64,000 nt of DNA from Amborella trichopoda. Its lineage: Eukaryota; Streptophyta; Magnoliopsida; Amborellales; Amborellaceae. Where the stretch lies: contig NW_006494943.1 of assembly GCF_000471905.2 (NCBI RefSeq), positions 5,753,478 to 5,817,477 on the forward strand, written 5' to 3'. Positions 46,201 through 56,142 of the stretch are shown here, piece by piece. Position numbers and translations under genes: made by a program. Under the pieces are notes generated by a model that saw nothing but the letters and a program-made list of their open reading frames with translations, made no database searches and was not told the DNA's origin. Position 1 is the first letter of the stretch. Every line of letters begins with the position of its first letter.

Positions 46201-49200
46201 CACTTGAAACAAAAATTATATACCTTTTCTAGACTTGTAACAATGATTTGAGTGCCAATATTAAGTGGGGAAGCCAATGAATTTGAACCCTTATGCCCGG
46301 GTCAATACCGGACCTTTTAAGGACTTAATATGGTCCTACATGTGAGTGCAAGTGTGGTTTTGTAATCACAAGATGATCAATTCATATGAGAAGCTTGAAA
46401 CACTTTTAAACAACTAATAAAGCCCAATGAGAGAGACTCAAATGATGGAGATCAGTTTGCAAAAGGAATGAGAGAGATCAGACTCAAAACGAGCCAAATA
46501 TGAACAAACTACTACATATGGTCCACCGGTCCACCAATGTTTTTCTCAATGTAAAAAGAGGAACTCTAACTCAACAAATGAACTTTTAAAACGGATATTA
46601 ATTCTCTGAACTTGAAGATTAATGAAGGATATACTCAAGAAAATTTGGATGAAAAGGATTTGAGAAACTAGACATGATTCATAAAGCAATCAAGATATTG
46701 AACTCACGATCAAGGTTAAGGAGCACAACTTATAACTCTAGCTTAAAGATCATGTAAAACCAATGATAAAATGAAGAAACTTCTGTGAACATGAATTTAC
46801 AACAATTTAGATCATGAAGAAGCGAAGCAATGAAGGAGAAACTCAAAAATAGATGATGCCTTGATGGTGACATATAATGGATATGATATTGTGGAAGGAA
46901 GGAGCACCATTAAAGATCATCTTGTGATCAAGAACATGAACTAAAAGGAGCTGAACGTGGAGCTCAAGTTTTGATCTCTTTTCTCTCTCTTTGATTCATG
47001 AAAAGTGTTTTCTTAAGGTTTGAATTTGGGCTTTAAATGTACTTATATGAAGTGTATAAGTTATGAATTGATCATAACCCTTAATCACCTCATCAATGGC
47101 ACATGAGAGGCTAATTATCCTAGCCACTCATCCCCATCCAACCACTAGGATAAAGGGATGAGATTTAAGCACCTTATCACCTCATAAACCCTAAATCAAA
47201 GCCACATTACCCTTTTGTCCTTGTCCCTATATATTAATTCCAATCATATCCAAAAGGGCTTTACATAAAGACATTTAAATTTTAATAAATCTATACGTAT
47301 AGAGAATGGTCAAGGGTGTCAATCACATGGGAAAGGCAAAAAGGGCTTACGACACCATCAATAGAATTAGCTCAACCCACACCCTTCACATGCACCTCAC
47401 ACTCTTCACATGGGTCACACCAATGGGGCACATCCACATGAAATGTTGACATGACATATGTCCCATGTGGATAATAATATTTTAAAACATTATTTTATTT
47501 TAAAATAGCTTTGGCTCTACACAAGCCTAGCATGTCACATGTGTAACATTTAAGCATGTGATTAAAATCCAACGTTGAGTCATAACCATAAATAATATAT
47601 ATATAAGTGCACAAGTGTCATAGGGTCTCCCATGAATGGGAGTCTGCGCCCAAACAAGGGGGGCCCAACGTGAGGGGTCAATGGTGCCACATGGCCACCC
47701 TATGGCCACTCAAGTGCCACATGGGATCCACTTGGATGTCCTCACATGGAAATAAGCCCGATCAATTTTGAAAAGCACATTTTTTGTGATTTAAAAAATC
47801 CAAAAAATTCTTCAAAAATTCCAATAAATATTTAAATTATATTTAAAGATTTTTACATCATTTCTCATTACAATAAAATCGGACAAAAGGCATGTGAGAT
47901 CTCGAGGCTTTAATTCTAGGTATCGCAGTACTCCATTAGTCTAGCCTCGAATAATATTCCGTAGTGTCTCAAGTTGACCCAATGCACCTATGCTCCACAG
48001 TCTATGGCAGGGACACATAATTTGATACATCAAAGTTATTGAGGCAAAGCTTCCTATCATTGGGTTCTCAATGGATTACAGGCGCACCCTTGCGGGACAT
48101 ATTCCTACTTAAATACAGGGGTCCTCTCAAAGCACATGTGTACTGACTCTTCTAAGTCGGATAAAACTTAAGAAGAATGCCTTCCCTTGCGAATGAAAGC
48201 ACACATGCCATGGAATGGTCTCGTGTCAAGTTACGGACTCATGTGCCATGAGTCTTGACCATCCTATACAGGGCCAACTCTCAACAAATACTCGAGCTCC
48301 ATACTACTTGATTAGATTCTCCAAGCCCTGGCTAATCACAATTAATCACGAGGCATTCTAATTAAAATTCCTGACTAGGAGGTGACCCTCACACGTCCTT
48401 CAGAAATTGATTTCTCAAAATATAAACTCTCAGTGCCTCGTGTACTCAAGGTAAGAGAATTTGGGCCCCAGTTCACAAAGTATCCAGATTCTATCTCTCT
48501 CACTCACTCCCACTAAGCAAAAGACTCTTGGCATTAAGGCCTTGAAAGGCCATATTGCCAACAGTTTGGAGTTTGAGTATCGATTGCAACAAATAGGAAA
48601 TGGCCACTCCACCAACTAGACGTGAAGAATGCTTTTCTACATGGCAATTTGCAAGAGGAGGTGTCTATGGAATTACCACTTGGGTTTTATCCTCAAGGGG
48701 AGAAAGGGAAGATCTGCAAATTGAGGAAAGTTATATATGGATTGAAACAATCACCTTGGGTTTGGTTAGAAGCAATATGTCAATTCGAATTTCAAAGGAG
48801 TGTTTTTTATCATTATGCATTTGTTAAAAGATAATATTGTTCTACCACAATACCGCTAGTATATGTGGATGATATTGTGATCACAAGAATAATGATCACA
48901 AAATTCAAAAAGTGAAACAGTTATTGCGGGTGTTTTTTACAGCAACGATCTTGGTCCATTGAAATACTTCCTCAAAATAGAGGTGGATACAACTAAACAA
49001 GGAATTTTTTTGCCTCAAAGAATGTATACTTTTGATCTCCTAAATGACATGAGAATGCTTGGAGCCAAACCAGTATCATCACCTATAGAGGTTAATCATA
49101 AACTGTATCATCAACAGTTAGAGCCTCTGAGTAACCCTGGTGTATATCAGAGATTAGCTGGTAGACTTATTTATTTGATTGTCATGTGATCAGGCATTGC

Positions 49201-51800
49201 ATATGTTCTAAGCGTAGTAAGCTAGTTTACGCACACACCATGCTCCCATCACTTGGAGGTTGTTTATCGCATTTTACGATGTTTAAAATTTGCTCCAAGG
49301 AGAGGGTTACTTTATACTAGCCATGGGTATCTTGATGTACAAGATTTCTACGATGTAGATTGGGTCGAGTGTTCTCTTGATCGATGATCTACCAGTGGTT
49401 ACTTTATGATAGTGGGTAGTAATTTAGTCACCTAAAAGCGAAAGAAGCAAAGTGTTGTAGCTCAATCTTCTACAGAAGCCGAGCAATGGCAAATGCTACA
49501 TGTGAAATAATTTGGCTCCTTTCTCTTCTACAAGATATGGGTGTTAATGCATCAACTCCTATTCCTCTACATTCTGATAATCAAGCGGATATTGATATTG
49601 CCTAAAATCCAGTATTTGATGAAAGCAGCATTTTAAAAAGCGGACCGCTCTGCGCCTAGGCGAGCCAGAAGACCTGAGCGCATCGCCCAAGCCTAGGTGG
49701 CCAAATTAGGCGGGATATCCCTGGGCGCCCGCTTGAACCCGCCTAGGCCTAAGGGCGGAAATACAGCTCTTTGAGGGCATTTTTTGGTTATTTTTTTAAT
49801 ACTAAAGGGGAAAAATTGTGGGTTTTAGGTTCATTTGAAATCTACAACCCATTAGAGGCTATTTTAGAGAGAGAAAACCCAAAAAAAAAAATATTTTACT
49901 AAGCGGCCCAAGTTCTGGGTGCCTGCCTAGGAACTGGGTGGCCTGGACCCCCTCGACCGCCTAGCACTTTTTGAAACACTGGATGAAAGAACCAAGCACA
50001 TTATGGTCAATTGCCACTTTGTCAGAGAAAAGGTCGCTTCAAAAATAATATGTACTCTATATGTTCACTCTGAGAATCAATTGGCACACATATTTACCAA
50101 GGCATCTAATCGAGTTCAACTAAAGGATACTTCAGACAAGCTGGTTATCTATGATATCTATTCTCCAACTTGAGGGGGAGCATAGCAACTATTATAGGCT
50201 CATACCCCTTAAAACTTGTGTAACAAATGTAACTCCTATGCATAATGGGCCTAATATAGTGGCTGTTATGGTAGTATGGCCCGTCACTATTATAGGCTCA
50301 TACCCATTAAAACTTGTGTAACAACTATGTAGCATGCGAGTTTGTGAGCTCTTTATATCATCTCCCATACACTATAGCTTCTCTGATTGCAGTGCTCTTG
50401 AATTTGTTGCTGATGTGCTTTGATCCGTCATAGGTGAGAACCATCACTTTTACTATCTTGTCTATATCTCCTTCTGATCTATGGATCCTCTCAATCTCCT
50501 CGGACTCCATTGAGCAGAAGGATTATAAGTCAGGATCAATGTATTCTTCATTTGAGCAAGTCTCAAAGATTGCTTAGCTTGAGCGATTTAGAGTTGGAGG
50601 GATTGAGTTGGTCAGGAGGTAGGGATATAATAGGGAGGAAAAGAAGCAAACGCGATCTTGGTTGTTTTGTGACCGATGTTTTGGGTTTATGAGGTTGTGA
50701 TTAGGGTACTCCCCTTGGATTGGGAGTTGATGGGTAGAAAGAAAAGTGTATGTAAGAACTTTCTTCGCCACTCTACCACATTTGGAGCTCATCCAAGCAT
50801 CAAGAGTGCTTTTGGCTTCTAAAGAAGTTGTCGAGCCAGTAAAAAAGGTCAGAGCTCGCTGCATGCGTAATACAACCAGGCCTTTAGAGGCCACAAATTC
50901 CTTCTATTTCTGGCAAGCACAAAGGAATGGATAGTTTGAAGGTTTGAGCATAAGTTAATTGTATGGAAGAGCATTATATGTGATAGAAGTAAACAACAAG
51001 TTTATGAGATGGATACTGGTGGAAACTATGTCATACTCAAAACTGCTTTAGGAGGCTAGATCGAATGAGTAGAGATCTACCCACTACGAGAATGTGCCCG
51101 TTCTTTATCTCAACAACTCACATATGTTGAAGATGTGGGGACAAGATCTCTAATGCAAGATCGCATTATCTCTAATGCTTGTTTTGGGTGGACACATATA
51201 CCCCCTTGAATATAAAAGACGAACTTCTGCGACTAGGTCAATTGGAGTTTTTACCATATTATCAAATATTGAGATATGTCGAACATCAAAGGGATAATGA
51301 TGTCTTCGTCCATATGCTGGCGAAGTGTAACTTTCCACAGATTTCCTTTCTCTGAGAATATATCCCTTAATGTGAAAGGTGGGCTAAGTAGAATTACATG
51401 GTGTATAAATTAAAAATAAATTCTCCTTTTTTCAAATTCTACTGCCTATTACAATGGAAACAAAAAATAAAACCTGCTACAATCTAAGGATCACACTCGT
51501 ACTGCCTTAAAATGAACTTTACTCATAAAGAAAGAATGAGTTACAAATAACAACTTGCAGTGCCTGATCCAATGGTCCTTGCTGAGTCCTCTAAATGGGA
51601 AGCTTACAAACCCAAATTCATACTCGAGCTGAAAGCACATATGAGAGAACTATGGTTTCTTACCCGTTTCTCTAACTGGGCTGGGGGTGGGTGCGTGCCA
51701 ACCCAGGTGTCTGCCAACCTAGGTGGTGTCCAATGGGTGATGCGTGCAACCCCCTAGAGAGACAAGAGATAAGATGAGAGAGAGAGAGAGGCTCGTAGGG

Positions 51801-51852
<52 letters not shown>

Positions 51853-53702
51853 ATGAGAGAGGACCAACTGAGGTGTTGAGAATGATGGATCCCCTTATAT
51901 AGAGTTTTCTGGGGTCCAAGGTTGTCTCCTCTAATTAGGATTCAGCTTTGACCAAGGAATCCAGGTAATCTGTGTGGTGAAGAGAGATTTAATTTGAGCC
52001 ATCCAATCCCTAGATCAGCTATCATGATGAAGGGATGAATCCTAGAACCATTATACCTTGAATCCTTGACTCCATGTAGTCCTCATTTATCTAGGGCTCA
52101 TCATATATTTCTCTACATGGTAGAACTCCTGATTGGGGAAGTTTGCTTCCCGAGAGTTCATTCAATTTTACTTGATTTATTGCCAACATAAGGAGCCATG
52201 ATCAACAGTAATATATTTCATTAACTGATTGCTTCTTCAGAAGCAATCAACAGTAATATATTTCATTAACTGATTGCTTCTTCAGAAGGTTTGACTATTT
52301 TATTCAAAAGAATAGTGAAGCATGAAAAAAGATAGTTTTTCAAGAAGATATCCTCATGATGTTTTTCTCATATATTTAAAAGTAAGACGAGGAAAGGACA
52401 ATTGTAATCTACCCCATGGATAACTTAGCTGAAAAGTTAAATTACAGAGCCACCAAACGCCAGTAGCTAAAATTCCTTGGGCCTTTTTTTATAGATGACT
52501 AGTTAAGTCTCTTGCACATTTGGCTCCGATGACAATAGACAATCCCCATGTTGTTCATGTGGTGACAGGTATGTTTTGACTCCATGTGGTTCTCATTTAT
52601 CTGAGGTTCATCATATCATTTTCTACGTGGTAGAACTCTAGATCGGCAAGAGTTCACTTGATTCTACTTGATTTATTATCAACATAAGGAGCCACGATCC
52701 AGATTAATATATTTCATTAACTGATTGCTTCTTCAGAAGGTTTGCATATTTTATTTGAAAGAAATAAGTGAAGCATAAAAAAGCTAATTTTTATAAAAGA
52801 TATCCTCATGATGATTTACATGGATATCTTAGCTGAAATGGTAAGCATCAAACAACATGACCGGTGCCACCAAATACCAGTAGCTAACAAAATAAGATTT
52901 CGAGTCCAGAAACTAAAATTGTAAAACCATACAGACCACAAAGCAGGAGACCTGTTCTAACTCATACTTTGAAGAGGATCATAATGTCCAAAGGAATGTA
53001 AAATTATTTATCTTCTAGTTTAAAAATTATTTATCTTCCAGTTTATTAGTACATCAGCACACACATGCATACATATGTGAATGCACATGCAAGACCCATA
53101 TGTTGTCAATTGCAATCAACATGCCAGAGTGTCTACAAACGCATACATCGAGGCAAGCAAGAATTGCGCAAAAATAAGCAGCAGAGGTCCAAGACAACAA
53201 TCCTACCAGCAAGCTGTAAGTGAATTCTGTAAGTGACAATTTATTAGTAACAATTTATTATTTTCAGACCTTTCTGTGAATTCTGTAAGTGATGTTGGTC
53301 TCAAAACAACAATCCTACCAGCAAGCTGCAAACATTTGAAATCAGTGTTGGGAAACTTAAATGGTTCCTTGCAACTAGAGCAGAAAAAAGATGATTTTTC
53401 TATAGCATCAATACAGTTTTGCATACCTTCTGTGCCATTCCTTTCAGATGAAATATCTCTGGGAAACTGTTCTCTGCAATCTCAATAAGCCTTCAGAGTG
53501 ATATAGTCATAGATAGAAAAGGCAGTTAAGCGAGGACCAAGAGAATATACATGTTCAAGTTCAAATAACATTGGAGGAATGTTACACAATTACTCTACCT
53601 TCTTGAATTAAATTTTGACTCAGTATCAATGTATATAGCACAGCCATCTAAACCTCCATAACTTGTCGGTAAGGCAGCAAGCAATGAGAGCTTTAAGCAA
53701 AA
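37190..53702 (-). CDS. RAD51B: RAD51B, RAD51-family recombination protein (partial: N-terminal exons not found)
   Basis: Eight minus-strand exons join in frame to 750 nt (249 residues plus stop): 53702-53599, 53490-53427, 53325-53270, 41929-41849, 38294-38229, 38115-38024, 37754-37635, 37356-37190. All introns are GT-AG and all phases agree. RAD51B is a RAD51 paralogue in the BCDX2 complex that helps load RAD51 on DNA during homologous recombination in the nucleus. The order of motifs matches plant RAD51[44 protein letters not shown], Walker [33 protein letters not shown] with [22 protein letters not shown], then [20 protein letters not shown]. About 120-130 N-terminal residues, with Walker A, should lie upstream; I could not find them between 53703 and 64000. 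Introns of 11.3 and 3.6 kb are filled with mobile DNA, but the found exons are intact. Confidence 0.92.
37635..37754 (-). CDS. RAD51B: RAD51B exon ([13 protein letters not shown])
   Basis: Acceptor AATTGCAG, donor GTTGGA. Encodes [20 protein letters not shown] and [19 protein letters not shown]. Confidence 0.92.
38024..38115 (-). CDS. RAD51B: RAD51B exon ([12 protein letters not shown])
   Basis: Acceptor CTCGCAG, donor GTGTGA. Encodes [19 protein letters not shown], containing the TNQVR motif of RAD51-family ATPases. Confidence 0.92.
38229..38294 (-). CDS. RAD51B: RAD51B exon (LGWHMSFLK)
   Basis: A 66-nt exon, acceptor CTGTAG, donor GTAAGA. Encodes [20 protein letters not shown]; the only frame that keeps phase with both neighbours. 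Confidence 0.85.
38590..38885. repeat. CT-rich low-complexity arm of the MULE
   Basis: Contains a tandem duplication of about 125 bp (both copies with CTCTCTACACGGGAGATCTC). A matching GA-rich arm is at 39415-39760. Confidence 0.8.
38880..39345 (-). pseudogene. Captured leucine-rich-repeat (LRR) gene fragment
   Basis: Minus-strand frames encode plant-type LRRs: [20 protein letters not shown] near 39240-39310, [16 protein letters not shown] near 39100-39150, then [20 protein letters not shown] and [12 protein letters not shown] below 39089. The IPxxLGNLxxLxxL spacing is that of receptor-like kinases and LRR receptor proteins. There is no signal peptide, membrane segment or kinase. Stops and an insertion break the frame. 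It sits inside the MULE ends, so it was probably captured from elsewhere. Confidence 0.72.
40131..40226. repeat. (CT)n(CA)n compound microsatellite
   Basis: A nearly pure CT run followed directly by a CA run. Confidence 0.95.
40440..40508 (+). mobile_element. MITE end, family 3 fragment
   Basis: AGTAGGGGAAGTATAGAAAG and the upstream CGTCCATT...TGGCTGG match the right end of the element at 54267-54773. Confidence 0.45.
40640..41206 (+). pseudogene. RTE-type LINE, C-terminal pol and 3' end
   Basis: Frames encode the end of a plant RTE/LINE reverse transcriptase: [20 protein letters not shown] near 40740-40805, [10 protein letters not shown] near 40940, [20 protein letters not shown] near 41025-41085, then ending in ATGATGATG-like repeats, the usual RTE 3' tail. 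Several stops. 5' truncated, as is normal for LINEs. Confidence 0.8.
41849..41929 (-). CDS. RAD51B: RAD51B exon (Walker B)
   Basis: Acceptor TCAACAG, donor GTATGT. Encodes [20 protein letters not shown] followed by MAALLS. LLLID is Walker B. Confidence 0.93.
43596..43720 (-). mobile_element. RTE-type LINE 3' tail
   Basis: Minus-strand [20 protein letters not shown] followed by stops and GATGATGATGATGAT. Same family as 40640-41206, 5' truncated to little more than 100 bp. Confidence 0.7.
43745..43764. other. Assembly gap (20 N)
   Basis: Twenty unspecified bases; true gap size unknown. Confidence 0.99.
45225..45960 (-). pseudogene. L1-type LINE fragment, RNase H domain and 3' end
   Basis: Minus-strand frames give the RNase H domain carried at the end of many plant LINE polyproteins: [20 protein letters not shown] near 45700-45760, then [13 protein letters not shown] near 45600-45640 and [20 protein letters not shown] near 45400-45460. 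The T-run at 45222-45237 is its poly(A) tail on the other strand. Broken. Confidence 0.72.
45961..47869. other. Uncharacterised intron DNA
   Basis: No exon, element end or RNA gene recognised. It may include the body of the LTR-like sequence that follows. Confidence 0.4.
47870..48563 (-). mobile_element. LTR-like sequence ending CCAACA
   Basis: Style and order resemble the LTR end at 26450-27096: GTACTCCA..., pieces about AACTGACCCA, and a terminal GGCCTTGAAAGGCCATAT with ACA. It abuts Copia reverse-transcriptase sequence at 48564, so may be a solo LTR inserted there. The other end was not found. Confidence 0.4.
48564..50340 (+). pseudogene. Copia pol fragment (reverse transcriptase, RNase H) and 3' LTR start
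   Basis: Frames carry Copia reverse transcriptase ([20 protein letters not shown] near 48600-48660, [10 protein letters not shown] near 48725, YVDDIV near 48860), then LKYFLKIEV near 48960, and RNase H (STSGYF near 49390, [14 protein letters not shown] near 49445). After a hAT insertion, [16 protein letters not shown] near 49990 and the polypurine tract TTGAGGGGGAG at 50170-50180. The LTR start that follows repeats ACTATTATAGGCTCATACCC. Many stops. Confidence 0.85.
49626..49981. mobile_element. 356-bp nonautonomous hAT MITE inside the Copia fragment
   Basis: Flanked by the perfect 8-bp duplication GATGAAAG (49618-49625, 49982-49989). Ends are inverted: CAGCATTTTAAAAAGCGG and, on the other strand, CAGTGTTTCAAAAAGTGC. 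GC-rich CCTAGGCG subterminal arms and an AT-rich centre. Leaving it out joins Phe-Asp-Glu and Arg-Thr-Lys in the Copia frame, so the insertion point is certain. Confidence 0.93.
50341..51770. other. RAD51B intron DNA, no feature recognised
   Basis: No coding frame with recognisable domains on either strand, no element ends. Confidence 0.5.
51773..51849. repeat. (GA)n microsatellite
   Basis: Two GA runs separated by GGCTCGTAGGGCAT. Confidence 0.95.
52068..52385. repeat. Direct repeat, copy 1
   Basis: Starts TTGACTCCATGTAGTCCTCA and ends AGATATCCTCATGATG; repeated at 52576-52815. Within it CAATCAACAGTAATATATTT is duplicated in tandem (52200-52290). Confidence 0.85.
52576..52815. repeat. Direct repeat, copy 2
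   Basis: Starts TTGACTCCATGTGGTTCTCA and ends AGATATCCTCATGATG; lacks the inner tandem duplication of copy 1. Confidence 0.85.
53190..53240 (-). pseudogene. Partial duplicate of a RAD51B exon start
   Basis: Minus-strand TTACAG followed by CTTGCTGGTAGGATTGTTGT repeats the start of the exon at 53325 (LAGRIVVL), with a possible acceptor. After about 24 nt it diverges. Pieces of the exon's end (GTGAATTCTGTAAGTGA) are also repeated here. Confidence 0.65.
53270..53325 (-). CDS. RAD51B: RAD51B exon ([13 protein letters not shown])
   Basis: Acceptor TTTGCAG, donor GTCTGA. Encodes [19 protein letters not shown] partial copy of its start lies just downstream at 53190-53213. Confidence 0.9.
53427..53490 (-). 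CDS. RAD51B: RAD51B exon ([13 protein letters not shown])
   Basis: Acceptor CTGAAG, donor GTATGC. Encodes [20 protein letters not shown] plus K. Confidence 0.9.
53599..53702 (-). CDS. RAD51B: RAD51B exon ([17 protein letters not shown])
   Basis: Acceptor TCGACAG, donor GTAGAG. Begins [17 protein letters not shown], the residues that immediately follow Walker A (GxGKTQ) in this family, so the previous exon should end with Walker A. Confidence 0.93.
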
Positions 53703-54266
53703 CTGTCGAACATGCAAGCATAAGTTATTAAGGAACGACTCATACCGCTGATCCAAATTCTGCTGCTGACAATGTAACTGAATAATTAAGAAAAGAAAGC
53801 ACAAAAAAACCAAACTAGGCGGACTCCAAGTGTTCAAGATGTCAAATGAATATCATTTAATGTTTCAGTTCTGCAACTGTCAGTTGTACAAAACCTCATC
53901 TATATGGTTCAAATTTATAAAAGATGAGGCCCCATGAACTAAAAAGGGAGGTTTCCTAACAGAATATTCATAACCAGATTATACGTATGAAACCTATGTC
54001 AATAAAATTCATATCCTTGAACACAGAAATCAGGGCTCCCATGCTTGATCTCTTGGTACATGCCAGAGCATATTAGCCAAATTCAAACCCAAGGAGCACA
54101 CTAATCACAGAAATTTGAATGTTGGAAATTCAAGCAGGTCTGTATAACAAGAAAAAGAACTTCTTACAGCTAGTAGCTATAAACCTAATTACACACACAC
54201 ACACACATGCACGAGCACACATAAAACTTACTACAGCTAGGGTAGCAATAAACCTATATAAATAGG
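53703..54266 (-). other. RAD51B intron upstream of the first exon found
   Basis: No further RAD51B exon recognised. A CA microsatellite is at about 54192-54208. Confidence 0.5.
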
Positions 54267-54773
54267 CAAGCTTTCTATGCTTCCCCTACAACATAAAACT
54301 TGCATACTTCCCCTTATCCAACTGTCCATTTTGAGTGGAAGGCTAAGATGGCCCCAATCACAATGTCACATCCCTACATTATTTTACTTTTATATTTTTT
54401 CTATAAAATACTTCGAGACCAAATTTTGGACGTCCAATCCTCTATTAAACTCACACATCTAAAAAATCTAAATAAAATATTCTCAATAAAATAAAATGAC
54501 AAATATACCCCTCTCAACTCAAAATACCCCTGAAAGTTGCAAGGGGTATTTTTGTCTATTTTATAAAAAAAATATTTAATATTTTTTGTAGTTGCGCCCC
54601 AATGAGAATATGACACGTACCAAATTTCAAATTCGTACAATTTGTATAAAAAAATTAAAAATAATGTAATCTAACATCAAACGGTGAGTGGCACACTTGA
54701 TCAAAATTGGACGGCTGGATGGTAGGGGAAGCATAGATCTTCTATGTTGTAGGGGAAGTATAGAAACCTTTCC
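54267..54773. mobile_element. MITE, family 3 (~507 bp)
   Basis: Inverted ends of about 65 bp: left CTTTCTATGCTTCCCCTACA with ACATA, right complement of TGTTGTAGGGGAAGTATAGA with AACC, both followed inward by a second CTTCCCCT and CCGTCCAATTTTGA-like sequence. Non-coding. AT-rich flanks hide any target duplication. A related end is at 40440-40508. Confidence 0.65.
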
Positions 54774-54954
54774 CATATATATACAGAGAGAGAGAGATGG
54801 TAGAGTGAAGGTTAGCCAGAGAGAGAGAGAAAGAGCTAAGAGGAGCTTGGGTGAGATTGGGTAAAGGACATAGGAGAAGAGTGAAACCTGTTCAGCAAAA
54901 GTTAAGGTAGCGAGAGCACTAGGGTTAGGGAAAGAAGGATTGGGTAGAGGATTG

Positions 54955-54980
54955 AGGGAGAGAGAGAGAGAGAGAGAGAG
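54955..54980. repeat. (GA)n microsatellite
   Basis: Uninterrupted GA run. Confidence 0.9.
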
Positions 54981-55374
54981 GATTTGAGATGGGGTACCAG
55001 AGAGAGAAACAGTATTTTCAAGTTCTCAACCTACTTTTTTGAGAACAAGTAATCCTGCTTAATTTTTTGGGAGAAAGTAGGTTGAGAACTTGTTCTCATG
55101 AATGCATATTTTGAGAACAACAATCCTTCTTGAATAGATTGTTTACTAATTTCCCTAACACAACATGCATTTATGATGTATGTGTGCTGTTAAACTTAAT
55201 AATTAGGAGTCCTCAAATTGACAGTGTAAGAACATAATACATATAACAATCAATAATTTCCCTAAAACAGTATGGATGATGCATGTGCACTGTTAAACAT
55301 AATAAGTAGGTCTCAAATTGACAGTGTAAAATGTAATTCATATAACAATCAAAGATGTAAAAGTTTTTAAAAAA

Positions 55375-55481
55375 GAGCCCAGGCTTAATTCGTTAGCATT
55401 TGACGATTTGCAACACTACATCCTAGGCTCAATTCCGACCAAGGGTAGGGGCCCTCTCCCCACTGACTCACCCAAAAAAAA
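55375..55481 (+). mobile_element. SINE (short, tRNA-derived)
   Basis: Flanked by a 16-bp direct repeat AAAAGTTTTTAAAAAA at 55359-55374 and 55482-55497, the signature of retroposition. It has an A-box-like GGCTTAATTCGTTAGCA, a B-box-like GGCTCAATTCC about 35 nt later, and ends in poly(A). Only about 107 bp long. Confidence 0.7.
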
Positions 55482-55497
55482 AAAAGTTTTTAAAAAA

Positions 55498-56140
55498 CAA
55501 AAATTTGCAAATCGCATCATAGATTTGGCCAACAACCCATCGTGTCAAAATAGGAGAAATACATAACGAACGGAGATCTAACCATGAGTAAACTCCTCGC
55601 GAATAAAGAGAGAGTCCACCTCTGTACATTTGCTGCCTCCATGAAAAATAGGACTCAGAAATATAACATTTCGCATCTCTAAGCAAGCGCTGCGCACAAT
55701 TAACCTCATCATAAGTAGAAGATATTGCCAACAATCAGCATCAATATTGGAGATTGATACACTGGCATTTCACATATTCATAATAAAACAGGGGAATAAT
55801 CAAGGAATAATGGTTGATGAGTATTTTGGTAAATATGATATAAGAATGAGGAACAAAAAGAGACAGAATTGTCTAAGATTCCTCAAGCATATCAAATAAT
55901 GTGAGGCATAATTATCATACATAGTCGATAAGGGTCTAAAACAAACTGGCCGACAATGTTACTAAATTGCGATATTAGGGCAATTCATAGTCAAACAAAC
56001 TAAGTTCCCAACAAGTTTCCTATAGCATATAGAGCTCTACACTGGACGATCATCATTCTTGAGATTATTTGACATTCAACTTGAAGGAGTATCAGCTATC
56101 TTTACAGTGAGATGAGTGAGGGTCGATCAGATCCCAAGCA
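55498..56140. other. Unassigned, includes an 88-codon minus-strand frame
   Basis: The minus frame 55734-55468 (CYISESYFSWRQQMYRGGLS, SPILTRWVVGQIYDAICKF) is not recognised. It could be a decayed gene fragment. It does not look like the missing RAD51B N-terminus. Confidence 0.3.
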
Positions 56141-56142
56141 TA

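Noticed and set aside
55468..55734. Missing RAD51B N-terminal exon
   Set aside because: No Walker A (GxxxxGKT) and no likeness to the RAD51B N-terminal helical domain.
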